Below, one piece after another: positions 38,872-50,389 of a DNA stretch of 64,000 nt. The stretch spans positions 19,884,501 through 19,948,500 of the forward strand of contig NC_036447.1 in the NCBI RefSeq assembly GCF_002775205.1, written 5' to 3'. Origin of the DNA: Xiphophorus maculatus (Eukaryota; Chordata; Actinopteri; Cyprinodontiformes; Poeciliidae). How positions within the stretch are numbered: the first letter of the stretch is position 1; each line of letters begins with the position of its first letter. The position numbers and the translations under genes are program-made. The notes under the pieces were generated by a model, which worked only from the letters and a program-made list of their open reading frames with translations, did not search any database and was not told the origin of the DNA.

Positions 38872-40677
38872 TTAATCTCGCCTCTTATTCCGTCCACTTC
38901 TTCCACTGACAGATCCCTTCTTCCCTCCTTCCTTTTTAGCCCCTGCCCTGTCATTCACCTCAGCCTTGACTTCTTCCATATAGTCAGTCTCAGTCTCTTT
39001 GCCCTCTCCGTTGGCCTGGCCATTGGAATGGTTGCTGGGCAGGGCTAAGTAGGGGTGCTGGGGCAGAGTGGGAGAAGGGGACATAGAGTTGGAGATCAGT
39101 CCATCCACCTGAGCTCCAGCTGCCCCGTTGGACAGAGCTCTGTACTTGAGGCGGAGCTTGTGGGGCAGGGCAGTGACTTGGACCTCTGCGTGGTATTCAC
39201 TGTGCAAACCGCCAGCTCCCTCTGCCTTCTGGTGGTAGCTGCTGATGTCTGAGGATGACGATGAGGGGGATTCGTCATCGGTGGAGCCCTCTTTATCAGA
39301 GCTACGAGGGTCTCCGTCGCTTGAGGAGGTGTCTTTAGCAGAGGAGTTCTCCTGATAGAAGGCATCAGGTCGGGGCCCTCCTTCGTAGGTGAGAACAGGG
39401 GGCTCTTCATCCAGTGTGCTGAGGTAGCCATTGTGCTGTATGAAGGACTTGCTCTCCTCACTGCTGATAAGCTCAGGGGCAAAGGAGTTCTGGGGACTCT
39501 CGGTGCGCTGAAGACGGTTCTCCTGAGCCTGGTAGCTGTAGCACGGGTGGTCGTCATCTGGCAGGTGGGTACTGTGACTGAACCGTTGCTGGAACTCCTC
39601 AGAGGAATCGGCATGATCATTGGTGTATTCATACTGAGGTGAGTCCATGGTCTTTGTCCTCTCTAGCTTCTCTGCAACCTCAGAGATGGTTACTGAGCAG
39701 TCAGAGAACTCTGAGGGCAAACTGTGCATGATGTGCTGTGGTGGTCTATTCTGCTGGGTCTGCTGGTTCTCCAGCTTCTGGTTCTCCATGGGGTAACAGC
39801 CACTGCTGGAACGGTACAAGATGACACTCCTCTGCGTAGAGGTGGCCTGAGGAGCAGGACCAGTGGTTTCCATGTGGCACTGTTGGTGCTCATGCTGATG
39901 ATACTGGTAGTCTCTGGCAGTTTCAGCTAATGTGGTGTTTTGCTGGTGAGGGGAAACCAGAGTGGTGTTGCCACAGTAAGCGCCATTTGGTATCCCATTG
40001 GCAACTCCATTGGGAATCCTGTTGCTTTCCAGTCCACCCATCTCCATTCCCAAGGGCTCCTTCTTGATGTTGTAGCCAATGGGTTCAGGGCTATCTCTGG
40101 AAGAACCATCAGACATATCAGACACAGAGCCCAGAGGGGAGTACTTGTGGAGCATGGTGTGGCGTTCACTTCGGCTGGACTGTTCAGCTTCAGATGAGTC
40201 AGAATTCAGCATCACTTGGGACGCACTGGAGTAGCCGCTGCTCGAGTGGTAGGCGTTGCTGTTAGGGGTGCCATTGGTGCTACTCTCATTGCTACCTGGG
40301 TTTCCATCTGCAGCACTGTTGGAGATCTGCTGACTTTTCTCCATGTAGGAAGATGCACTAATGAGACCAAAGCGCAGTTTGAGCTGAAGGAGTTCCGTCT
40401 TCAGACGGACGTTCTCTTCGTTTAGTGCCATGACGCGATTCTCCAGCACCATATCATTGATGCGACGCTTCTCCCTCGAACGCTTGGCCGCCTCATTGTT
40501 CTTCCTCCGTTTTTCCCAATATGAGGCATCTTTCTTCTCATCAGAAATGAACTCTCGCTTGCGACGTGAGGTCACGGTTGATTTAGAGCCTTTGGGCTGG
40601 CGGCTGATCCGTGTTGAACCATCAGGACCAGGGGAAGGGAGGCTCCCATCGTAGGGAGAAAATGCTTCAACTTCCAT
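38872..40677 (-). CDS. nfil3-like: NFIL3/E4BP4-like bZIP transcription factor, paralog A
   Basis: One uninterrupted coding exon gives 601 residues from ATG 40,677 to TAA 38,872. The start was chosen because it is the first ATG after a strong acceptor (exon opens at 40,757). The bZIP has a basic region [17 protein letters not shown] (56-72) and leucines at 78, 85, 92 and 99. It is preceded by [13 protein letters not shown] and followed by LRFGLIS, all hallmarks of NFIL3. LPHKLR (504-509) matches the second conserved NFIL3 block. IKKEPLG fits a sumoylation consensus. The middle is rich in Ser, Gln and Asn, and the C-terminus is Lys/Arg-rich (GRNKRRD). NFIL3 proteins are nuclear repressors that bind D-box/ATF sites and act in the circadian clock and immune cells. 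It is longer than human NFIL3 (462). Single coding exons are usual for the family. Which teleost nfil3 paralog this is was not resolved. Confidence 0.92.
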   Translation of the reverse strand: MEVEAFSPYDGSLPSPGPDGSTRISRQPKGSKSTVTSRRKREFISDEKKDASYWEKRRKNNEAAKRSREKRRINDMVLENRVMALNEENVRLKTELLQLKLRFGLISASSYMEKSQQISNSAADGNPGSNESSTNGTPNSNAYHSSSGYSSASQVMLNSDSSEAEQSSRSERHTMLHKYSPLGSVSDMSDGSSRDSPEPIGYNIKKEPLGMEMGGLESNRIPNGVANGIPNGAYCGNTTLVSPHQQNTTLAETARDYQYHQHEHQQCHMETTGPAPQATSTQRSVILYRSSSGCYPMENQKLENQQTQQNRPPQHIMHSLPSEFSDCSVTISEVAEKLERTKTMDSPQYEYTNDHADSSEEFQQRFSHSTHLPDDDHPCYSYQAQENRLQRTESPQNSFAPELISSEESKSFIQHNGYLSTLDEEPPVLTYEGGPRPDAFYQENSSAKDTSSSDGDPRSSDKEGSTDDESPSSSSSDISSYHQKAEGAGGLHSEYHAEVQVTALPHKLRLKYRALSNGAAGAQVDGLISNSMSPSPTLPQHPYLALPSNHSNGQANGEGKETETDYMEEVKAEVNDRAGAKKEGGKKGSVSGRSGRNKRRD

Positions 40678-40913
40678 GGTGCTTTTGTTGGTGTTGGATG
40701 GGATGTTTAGACTGAGACTTTCCAATTTTTTTTCCAACTGGGGGCCACAGTATGACCCTATTGAAGGGCAAAGGGGGGGTGAAACGATGGAACAGTTATA
40801 CAAGCCTTTTACTTTGTTGGTTTAACGTTTGGCCTATGTCGCTGGATCAGTAAAAATTTCTGGATGAGGTATTTGTGCTTGATGAAAGGACTGCCTCATT
40901 GATTTGCTCTTAC

Positions 40914-41270
40914 TTATCTTCCAAGGTTAAATTGTTCAAGTATCTAAATTAGCCAAAAAGATTAAAAAGAGGTGGAACTCGACGAAAACTTCAGACATTG
41001 AAGTAGTGTTCTGAAAAATGAGCGTCGAAAAACAGGAAACAAAGTTGGTGCTTGATTGTAGAGATATTTAAAGAGACTCTTCAAATAGTTCACAGCTCTC
41101 CAAAGTGTTGCAGGTGACTTTGAGTTTATCTGCCTCTTTGTCAGTCTTCAGGAGCTTTTCAGGTCGCTGCTGTGGTTCTCGCTGTGTCTGATGCAGGATG
41201 TAGGTCAGTACGTCTTCTCCAGGGCTCTTTCAGAACTCTGCTTCAGAGATGTCGACCTCTAGGTGGGTTA
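40914..41270 (-). other. Noncoding 5' exon 2 of NFIL3-like paralog A
   Basis: On the minus strand an acceptor (GCTGCCTCAG, exon from 41,270) and a donor (AGATAA|GTAAGAG, exon end 40,914) bound this segment. A 156-base intron then leads to the coding-exon acceptor (CCCTTCAATAG, exon from 40,757). It is inferred from splice signals only. Confidence 0.45.
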
Positions 41271-41878
41271 CTGAGGCAGCAGGAAAGAGAAGAAGGGAAG
41301 GAACAAAAAAGAGAAAAAGTTAAATGAGGTGCAGAAACAGTCTGATATGACATTTATTTAAAAAAACATTACGATTATATGTTTTAACAGCAGCAGAAAG
41401 CTGCTTGTTTTGCTTCATTAGGTACAGAAAGCAGCTTATTTTTGTTAATGCCTTAAAAGATAAAGAAAACGCTATAGTTACACATGTGCAGACGGTGCTG
41501 CATATGCAGAAGTCTGTTACATGATGAGGAGTGAAATTGGCTGACCTAGTGCAAGCTCTGCAGAGGCAAACTATTAAAGAGCTGAGGGAGGAGTGACTGG
41601 ATTTGTGCAGTGCTGATGGTTTACTATGGTGCAAGAAGAAAGAAACTGTTGATGCTGTAATTTCTGCTTTTTGGCCCGTGGGAGGTTCTAGCACAACAAC
41701 AACATCTCAGTTTCTCTGATAGCCATCGCAGTTTCTAAATTTACACAACACTGCATACTGAGCTTCCGCGTGTCATCTCAACTTTGCAGCTAAACAGGAA
41801 GTCTTTCCCACCCATCATGCGTTGCACCATAAAATTAAAAACAATGCACCACAAACGGATGTTGACGGGCCGCTCTGT

Positions 41879-42043
41879 GTTATGTAACAGCTAGATTTGC
41901 TCTGGTTCCTCCGGTTTTCTCGCTGCACAACGTTGCACAGTTTGTATGCAAACATTAATTACACATCACAGCGCTGAGCCCTGCAGTGCCTCACAAGCAT
42001 GAAAACATCCTTTTATGACACAGAGTGAACATAATCTAGGTCA
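41879..42043. promoter_or_regulatory. Intronic D-box and RORE pair
   Basis: GTTATGTAAC (41,879-41,888) is a perfect RTTAYGTAAY. AATCTAGGTCA (42,033-42,043) is a perfect WAWNTRGGTCA. They lie 144 bases apart in intron 1 of paralog A. Function is inferred from motif identity. Confidence 0.4.
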
Positions 42044-43150
42044 CTGTGCCTCCAATTCTAATGAGTTTGGCTTTGCTTTTTATTGACCACACTGGAATTG
42101 AAACGGGGCTTAAATTAGACATTGTGTCAAAATAGTCTCTTAAAATGTGTTTTTAAGAAAGAGATTTAAATTTTTAGTGAAGCCTAAGTTCAGCTTGATA
42201 GACACAAACAGAAAGAGGAACATCATAGTGTAACAAGTGACCTCTTTAAAGCTACTCAAAGAATCATAGATTAGAAATAAAAACAGTGCTATCATTGTTT
42301 TGTTTCCACAAGAACTTAGAATAATTGCAGCGATTCACCAAACAATTGTCCAGTGGTTGGAATTAGCCAACTTTTCCACAAAGAAGTAAAATCTAAAGCT
42401 AAAAATTTACTTTTTAATGTAGCATATGTTTAACAGCAAAAACACCAATAAATAATTGCCTTGTGTATTTTTTTTAATACATTCATTCAGAAATGGGTAA
42501 GAATTTAGTGAGCTCTTGTGCAAATGTAAGGTTTAGGTACAGAAAAGTGTTTTAATTTTGTTGAAGCAGCAGGCACCTCCAAATCTATGCAGTATCTATT
42601 TGCAGAGCTGAACAAATAACCACTCCTGTTATCCAAACAGTGAGGACATAAGGGTCAAAATCGCAGTCCTCCGCTAGGCCTGCATGAACATCAGGGAAAC
42701 ATGTTGCTGTGATAATATTAATGAAAGTGGCCATAACCGCAGTCATTACAACTATCCACATTTCTCATATTGTTTTATTTCTTTTCTTTCATTAAAATGT
42801 CCTGTTATTACATAAAGTGAGGTCATTGAGGCTGGTGGAAGTCTGTCCCAGAGGCCAAATATATTATTAGCATGCAACAAAATTCTGCATTGAACTTGAA
42901 ATATAATATCCTACCAAATACTGAATCTAAGAAGTACTTTCTGTTCGCAATGTTGATCATGTTTTATTGCTATGAAGGTTGCAATTTGATCTACTGCGCA
43001 ACCTTTCAGTAAAACCTAGTTAGTGGAACAAAATTGACCTAAATGTGTTGTTCCCCTTTAATTAGAGCTGCAGATCTAGTGCCACAGAAGTGTTTTCAAG
43101 TAATACATGTTATCCAATCTTTCTTGGCTCCCTCCAGAGTCAGTGACCCT

Positions 43151-43160
43151 GTTACATAAC
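43151..43160. promoter_or_regulatory. Intronic D-box match
   Basis: GTTACATAAC, the reverse complement of GTTATGTAAC, is a perfect PAR-bZIP/NFIL3 consensus about 290 bases from the paired ROREs at 43,444-43,525. Confidence 0.4.
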
Positions 43161-43443
43161 CCCTCGCTTATTGAAAAAGAAACGATATCATGACCACAGA
43201 CGACTTAAAACCTGCTCTGGATACAAAGGTGTTTATTTGCCTTTTTGAATCTCGCGTCCTGTCTAACTTTGGCATGCAGCACAAAGAGATCTGAACTGAA
43301 TCACACAAAACGATGTGGAAAAATGTAGGCTGAAAGCCTCCGCCCTCCCCGATCTTGGATAATTTTCATTAAGAGCGAGGAGAGAGGCAGCGCGAAAACA
43401 AAGGCGGGCGGGAAGAAAGCACGCACGCACACGTCTCTGCGCT

Positions 43444-43525
43444 GTCCCACTGACCTAGAAACGGCGCAAAGCAGTAAACACTCCTCCTGTCTTTGACGGT
43501 GCGCCACTAAATAGGTCAGTGGGAC
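43444..43525. promoter_or_regulatory. Inverted 14-bp repeat carrying paired RORE cores
   Basis: GTCCCACTGACCTA (43,444-43,457) and TAGGTCAGTGGGAC (43,512-43,525) are exact reverse complements 54 bases apart. Each ends on a TAGGTCA core. The right one extends to a perfect RORE (TAAATAGGTCA, 43,508-43,518); the left has one mismatch. A CRE (TGACGTCA) lies at 43,888-43,895. The pair is a strong candidate intronic ROR/REV-ERB element. Confidence 0.5.
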
Positions 43526-44728
43526 TGCAAGGGAGGGGAGAAGCAGGAGAGTATTAGAGCGTACGCTAAAAATAGTGAAAGAGGTAAGGGAGGGGGGGGA
43601 GAGAATAGGGAGACAGAGAGAGCGAGAGGGGGAGATCTGGTGACAGAAGGAATTCAGTTAGTGGACATGAGAGGAATTTTACAGACTCTGCTGCAGCACG
43701 ATGAAACAAGGTGCACTCAAACACGTCACCTACATCGACATAAGGGGGGATTTTTTTTTCTTTCTTTCTTTATGCAACATTAACTCCTGAGCACCGGCGA
43801 GAGAGCACGTTATACCTTTCCCGAACACATTACAGCAGAAATCCATGGCAGATGGGGAAATTATAACCAGAGATAGCGCAACGGCATTGACGTCATGGCA
43901 CACACCCTTCTCTGCAGCCAAATTCACTCCCATGCTCCCTCACAGGCCCGCTCAGGGAGGGGCTGTCGTTGTTGCTCATTGCCTACGTGCTCTGAATTTT
44001 CTCCTGGTGAGGACCAAAGCTTGTGTAACACATTCATATTACAAAGCAGCAGATGCCACAGGTTTACAAGCTGACCTCCGATACCTTTGCGTAGTCGTAT
44101 AGACTCAAGAGATAAGAGCTCAGGCACGGCGCATTGTGTAATTTGCTCTTTGTGTGCCTAGAAAGACTCATTCACTGTAAGATGTTTTCTGACTGTGTGT
44201 TTTCACAGAGGAAAAAACAAACCCCTCCCCCCTGGGGTAGTTCACAGCCACTTGCCACTCGGTGGAGGAATGCTTCACCTCTGACCCTCTCCGAGGCAAG
44301 CGTGATTAAAAACGCAAAAACGTCCTCTTCCCCCTCCTCCATGCTTAAAAAGATCCAACACCACACACGTGGAAGAGGCCCCAGATAGGAACCTCCATTT
44401 TTTTTTTGTTTGCACCAAGGCTTTTGTGTCAAACAAACCAGGAGGCGAGAATTCCCTGACAGAAACTAACCTCGATATGACAATGTGCCGATTAACAACG
44501 ACTGGAAACAATTACTGCGGAGAAAAGGGTGCAGGTTTTAAAAGCATTTTCTTAACCAGTACAATTAGATTTCACATTAAGTTATGAAAGCTGGGACAAA
44601 TCAGGAATTGCATCTCTAATCTTGTGCCTTTCAGAGCCTGAGCCAAATAATTATAATAAAAACAAAAAAAGTAGTCCACCCCTTGCCCTGCAAACCTCGT
44701 GCCTCTCTTCCTCACCCAGATTCAGGTC

Positions 44729-44739
44729 TGACCTACATT
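44729..44739 (-). promoter_or_regulatory. Intronic RORE match
   Basis: TGACCTACATT, read as AATGTAGGTCA on the minus strand, is a perfect WAWNTRGGTCA in intron 1 of paralog A. Confidence 0.35.
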
Positions 44740-47430
44740 TGGAGAGTTGGCTGGGACGGAGTGAGCAACGCACCCACTGTGAAACCAGACCAACTGGCAG
44801 CAGCCGGACTCACCAGCGCTGCGCCTGCCCTCGCCAGACAGGGGTTTCCGATGCATTGCATCACAAGGCTGGGCGCCCTTCTGCTAACTTTACAACAAAC
44901 CCACACCAAGATTTGGCACAAAACATAAAGAGAGGAAGGAAGAGCTGCATTTGGCTCACCCTATACGTTTTCTGGTGGAAGAAAAGAGGTAATCAGGTTA
45001 AAAATAGCAGCAGCAGACACTGAGCAGCTGTGTTACATCACCATTTTCTAAAAACACAGCTCCCACTGTGAAGATTTACTCTATTTCTGCTTTGGAAATT
45101 AAAAACAAAATATGCAGAGAGTGCATAGGAATCAACAGGAATCCTAGAATTTCCCACAACAAAACTAAACCTTTAAAGAAGTGTTATAAACATTCTGGAT
45201 ATTTGAGTACAAAACATGTGCCTACTTCACAATGTGCATGTTGAACAAGTCTCATAACAGCTCAGCTGCAACAGTTTGCTGAAGGGATGATTTACTCCGG
45301 TTTTCTAGGTCAACAAACGCAGCTGACCTCCGTTTCAAAATCCTCATTCAACACCTGAAACGTGTTTGAAATATGGACCCTTCCGCATTAAATACGCATT
45401 ATTTAAATTAGTTTGCTTAACACCTTTACCAAAGTTAACATGCTTTATATGTAATCTAAACCTGACCTTTTTACAGCGTCGATATAATTTGCTCTTGAAG
45501 TAAAGAAATGGCTGTAAAATTGCCCTTTATAATTATCATTTTTAAAATTATTTTAATGTGTTTGAATTTTTTTGTCATTTCACTAACCGAAGAACAAAAA
45601 TAACTGAGTGTAACCTTTAATGATGTGGCAATTCGGAGTTAAAGGACATCGACGTTATTTTTTTAGATATTACTATTTCTTTCTTTCAAACATTTACTGA
45701 AAATCAAACATTGTCTGAACTCACTTTTATTCATTTACACCATTACAGACCCCTGAATAAAACAATCAAATGTAAAACCTTTCAAGAGGTTTTGATGCTG
45801 CTCTGCTGGTTATGTCATATCCTCTGCGTTTACATAAAGGAAACTGTGGTCTTTAGAAAACGACCTAAAACAGGAACCAAAACAGCACAACCAATTGATC
45901 CACAAATCTGAACAAAAAAAACCATTTCTAGTAAAAGAGGCATGGAGCCGCTGCTGGCATATCAGTTTTTGTTGATTCAAAAGAACAAAAATGTTATCGT
46001 CATTTTGTTCAGTATAAAATCTTTATAATAAGGAATTGGAAAATACTAGATTGATTAAACTTGAAGAAAGCTAGAGTAAGACAGAACATCCCCTCCGCCT
46101 ACATGTTCATGTTCTTGCACACTGCCAGTCAGCTGACTAAAAGAAGCATGTTACACATTTTCTTTTGAATATTTGCAAATATTTATAATAAAAAAACAGT
46201 TGTAATGAAGAAACTGAAGCAGTCTTAGCCTTACCATTCCTAGTAATGGAATGCTGTATTGAATCTAGTGAGCTACAAGTGGCCTGTTCATGGCTACCAG
46301 AGCAGATAGCCTGACTAACCGTCTAACATCAGCTTGTTACACTGGTGTCCCTTTGAAAAAGGCTTAATATTCAGTGTCACAAGTACTTTATGGCAAGCAT
46401 TCAAACATCTCAACATTTCACCTTCTTTTTTTAAAACATGCTAACAAAAGAGTAGGTATAGATATGGTTATTTGTTCCTAAATTATTAAATTATGACATT
46501 TTACACCTAATTACTAAGCTATAAAACTGTTACAAAATTTAGAGATGGTTAACTATGTCATTGCTTAATCCCACGTATCTGAACCAAAATGACACGTTAA
46601 ATAAAACATTATTAATGTCACAACAAATATGCTTCATTATCTCAGCTATGATTATATGTTTGACGGGTTTTTCCATTTCAAATTGAAGTCTTTTTTTTTC
46701 CGTAAATTTTTTATGTAAAACTGTATTTTTACTTAAGGTTATCAATATCTACCTAATGCTATTGTACACCAATTCATAACACTATTTAAACAGGTTATGT
46801 ATCGTTAAGAAAGAGAAATATTTACATTAAATGTGCGTTTTGGCTGAAGATGCTACAAAAGTAACACATTTTAAACAGAATTGCGCCCCGATCGGATCCG
46901 ATGCATCTGTTTGCATACATCAAAACACATAAACGGATAAATTAATAGCTCAGTAGTTGTTTGGTAGGCGGAAAAAACGGAAGAAAAGGAGCATGCCACG
47001 TGTAGGACTTATTATAGTAAGTGAATTAAGCGGACAACAGAGCCCAGCAGCAGCTGTCCCCGTTCACTGCAACACACCACCATGAGGGCTTTTACCTAGC
47101 CTTGACATTGACCACATATGTGCACTCCTGCCTGGAGCTAAATAATAATAAAAAAAAACAGAGACTTCTACAAACGTGTCCAGCTTGGCTCCCCTACGAG
47201 TCGTGTGTTACGTGACCCAAGAAGGAAGCCGCAAACGCCCGAAAGTCACGCACAGACGCGGGGATCAAACCGGCGGAGCAGCGAGTCGCCATGTGAACAA
47301 TACCCGGCCACGAGCATCCCGCTCCTCCCGTCGGTGAAACGGCTTTATGTGAGGCGGTAAAAGGTTTAAAACACGCACACAGGTAAAGACAGGAGTCCAC
47401 GAAGAGGTCCAGCGCTCAGTCAAAACATAC

Positions 47431-47810
47431 CTTTCAGCGTCCCGGAGGACGAGCAGCAGCAGCAGGAGGAGAAAAAAAAAAAAGCTTCAGGCTTTCCCCG
47501 ACACAAAAGCTGTCTCGATCCCGCTTCCTCCTTCCCGTATTGTCCCTTCAGAGGAGGAAACCTCCAGGAGCGGAAAAAAAAAAGAAGAGAGAGGAGACGT
47601 GAAATAAAACTAAGTTTGTGCGAGTGCCGCCGCTCGGCTCCGTGTCGGATGAGTCACTGGCTCGGCTGGATGCTGTTCCTGTCCTTTTTGGCTCGGGCTA
47701 TCTGTGCGTCGGCTGTGCGCTGCCGGACACTTTGCTCCAGTTTCTCCGGCTCCCCTGCTACAGATATGTGTTAGTAGGTCAGCGGTTGCATAACAGCTCT
47801 TAGGCTGCCG
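47431..47810 (-). promoter_or_regulatory. Noncoding exon 1 and core promoter of NFIL3-like paralog A
   Basis: A CpG-rich stretch ends, in the minus direction, at a good donor (CTGAAAG|GTATGT). Within it, or just upstream of the start site, lie an AP-1 site (TGAGTCA, 47,650-47,656), a perfect D-box (GTTGCATAAC, 47,785-47,794) and a one-mismatch RORE (TTAGTAGGTCA, 47,771-47,781), the last two nearly adjacent. The exact start is unknown. The mix fits a clock-responsive, inducible promoter. Confidence 0.5.
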
Positions 47811-48511
47811 AGTCACGTTTTTTTCGGTCCCAGTCTCTCTCTCTCTGCAAGAGCTCTACTGGCCCCTTTCTTTTTGTTCCCCTCTGCGCCCCATCTCTTT
47901 TCGGCTCCTCCACTTGCGGGAGTGGTTCATTTTATTTAAAAAAAAAAAAAAAAAAAGGGTGTGAATGCGTAACAACACCTGGGTTGTTATGCTGTAGTTT
48001 TTTAAGCCATGCTCATTACAGGATTTTTCCTCGTGAGACAAAATTAGCTCTTTTGAAACCTGTGAGGAACTTTTTACTAATCCTTTTGCAACACTAGTTG
48101 TTTATAAACATCTACCCCATAAGTCATTTGTAGACCTGAGATAGTTAAAATATATAGTCTGTTATTCATTTGTTTATGTGGTGTGAACAGTCTTCCTCTT
48201 CCTGCTGGAGCTGGTTTTGCTTAATACAATAAACCCAAATTAATGAGTTTTTGGGAACTAATGTAAAATACAGAAAACTGTGGTGGAAATTAAACAACAT
48301 TTAAAAGCAAACTAGGATTTAAATATGAAATATCTTATTTTTCTCATAGCTCTAGACTAGCCTGTCATGATTTTCTTTTTGGCTATTTTTATAGATACCG
48401 GTGCAGTTCTGATAAGAGAACCTAATTGTTTAAAATAAAACTGTATAGAAAATATTCAACCTTTTTGTTTCTTATAGCCTGATATAAAAAAACTGATTTA
48501 ACTTGACCTTT

Positions 48512-48905
48512 TTAACCTCCTGAGACCCGGGCTTTTGTTTGATGTGCATTTTTTATGTCTCCTTACTATTTGGGATTAGTATGACCTAATTTTAGTTGAA
48601 ATTAAATTTTAGCTTTCTATGTGCTCTTGAACTATGTCAAAACCAATGCCCTCATATGAGGACAATGGGTCTGTTTTTGCATATACATTTCTCCTTGTCA
48701 TTTGGGATCATAAGGACCCAATTGGCCTAAAAATGAAATTTCAGCTTTCTACAATAAGTGGTTTTCTCAAAACCCAATGTCCTCAGACGAGGACATTGGG
48801 TCTATCTGTGTGACGATAAGACCATTCAATCAATGTTATTATTTACATCTGTGTTTACAAAAATGTAATGTCCTCATATGAGGATGCAGGGTCTCAGGAG
48901 GTTAA
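48512..48905. mobile_element. piggyBac-type MITE with TTAA ends
   Basis: Seventeen-base perfect terminal inverted repeats (TTAACCTCCTGAGACCC at 48,512-48,528; GGGTCTCAGGAGGTTAA at 48,889-48,905) include the TTAA target typical of piggyBac. The 394-base element has no transposase. It carries three internal units of the form CCTCATATGAGGA...GGGTCT (near 48,651, 48,780 and 48,870). A perfect RORE match lies at 48,582-48,592. Confidence 0.85.
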
Positions 48906-49049
48906 GTTTGCTTAGATTGTCAAAATTGCATCTATTAGCTCATTGCGAGAATACGAGACCAGTTTAAAGCTTTTTTAATATTATTTCTTCATAAAATTTA
49001 CATGAGATACAATTAGTATAATTCTAAACAATATGGGAAAGTTAAGATA

Positions 49050-49600
49050 GGGTTTGATAAGGCCAAAACATTTGAGTTTTGAGAAGATGCTGCTGGAGCT
49101 GGTGAGAGAGCGTAAAACAGGAACCATGAGCTGAAAGGCCACTCAGAGAAGAAGCCATACATCCATAGCATATGATAATCCTGATGGCAGTTTGGTTAAA
49201 TTTTAAAGACATGTCCTGGCTCATGAAACAAAAACTGTTGTGTTTGGCAAAAATGATAATTGTTATATTTGGAGATAAACCAGGGAAACCTTCAAGCCCA
49301 CGTAGAAAGAGCTAATGGGTTTCCCAACAATGATGTACGGAGGTGGCACCATGATGTTGTGGGGGTGTTATGCTGCATGAGGGACTGGTGAAATTCACCA
49401 AATATATAGCATCATATAGAAATTACAATATGTGTAAAAACTGACATAATATCAAAAGACATCAACCTGGATCCTAAAGTTTGGCATAAACAAATCTTGC
49501 AAATAGACAGCAGCCCTTAGCATTCCACCAAATTACCTATAAACTTGCTTCAGGACATCAGTCCCACAGAAGATTTGTGGTCAGAGTTGAAAAGGTGTGT
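49050..49600 (+). pseudogene. Tc1-like transposase relic
   Basis: Plus-strand translation shows GGGTMMLWGCYAA (about 49,339-49,377), equivalent to the Tc1 'GGGSVMVWGCF' box. The decayed C-terminal end reads EDLWSELKR (49,568-49,594), equivalent to 'ENLWRELK'. Intervening stops and frameshifts make it inactive. It runs into a GT microsatellite at its end. Confidence 0.75.
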
Positions 49601-49637
49601 GTGGGGGGGTGCACGCGGGCGTGCGTGCGTGCGTGTG

Positions 49638-49669
<32 letters not shown>
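49593..49669. repeat. GT/GC microsatellite
   Basis: A compound GTGC and GT repeat directly downstream of the Tc1 relic. Confidence 0.95.
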
Positions 49670-50129
49670 AGCAGGTTGGCCTACAAACACAAGGTCTGTC
49701 AGGAGGAATGTCCCAGAATCACAGCAAGCTGTTGTGAAGAGCTTGTGGAAGAATACCCAACATGTTTAACCCAACTCATACAGTCTCTAAGGCAGTTTCA
49801 TCAAATACTAAGATTACATATGCATAATTCTGAACATAAAATGAAAGTTTTGGACTTCTTAAGAAAATCTCTCTAGTCTTGTATCTGCTGCACAAAGAGT
49901 TGGGAGTGTTTCAGGTTACGGTAGATGTTTTTCACATCTGAAGAGTGAACCTTTCATCCATTTTCTTTGAAGAATTTCTCCAGCTCAGTCACACTGGATG
50001 AAGAGCCTTTTAGAAGAAATATTTAACACAGATTCTCATTTAATTTTAGTTTTGCACTTTGACCATTCCTATATAGAAATATGCTTTTCAAAGCATTTCA
50101 TTGTAGCTCTGACTGCATGTGAACCTCCA

Positions 50130-50290
50130 TCACTCTTCTCTTCAGCGCTGTCCAACTTACCTGTCCCCGCTGAAAAATAATCCACACAGCATGAGACTTT
50201 CTTCACCATGTTGCACCGTGGGGAAAGTCTGTTCAGGACTTAATGTGCAAAATAAATTTCCTGTGACACCACACATTTGGCATGTAGTTA
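50130..50290. repeat. Dispersed repeat fragment (CCACACAGCATGA...CACCATGTTGCACCGTGGGG type)
   Basis: It resembles a transposon-associated fish repeat. The region 13,310-13,400 (CATCATGATGCAGC, GCCATGCTTGACAATGGG) looks like a diverged relative. Confidence 0.35.
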
Positions 50291-50389
50291 TGGTTTCATC
50301 ACATAAAAGACAGAAGTTATTCATTATTGCAACAATCCTGCAGCTTTTCTATAACTTTTTAGAAATGCATACGGACGGCTAATCTGCTT

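Larger units (their letters stand above)
41271..47430 (-). other. Intron 1 of NFIL3-like paralog A
   Basis: A 6.2-kb intron between the exon-1 donor (CTGAAAG|GTATGT, near 47,430) and exon 2. No other gene was seen. It contains three perfect RORE matches, two perfect D-boxes, one CRE, an E-box (CACGTG, 46,997-47,002) and a striking inverted repeat at 43,444-43,525. The 43.3-44.1 kb stretch is GC-richer than its surroundings. Confidence 0.45.

Noticed and set aside
39096..39632. Second long frame within paralog A (178 codons, minus strand)
   Set aside because: An out-of-frame shadow of the GC-rich, Ser-coding NFIL3 exon; low-complexity composition and no domain.
40678..40803. In-frame N-terminal extension of NFIL3-like paralog A (42 residues)
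   Set aside because: It begins with TTG and crosses a strong acceptor at 40758; ATG 40677 is the first usable start.
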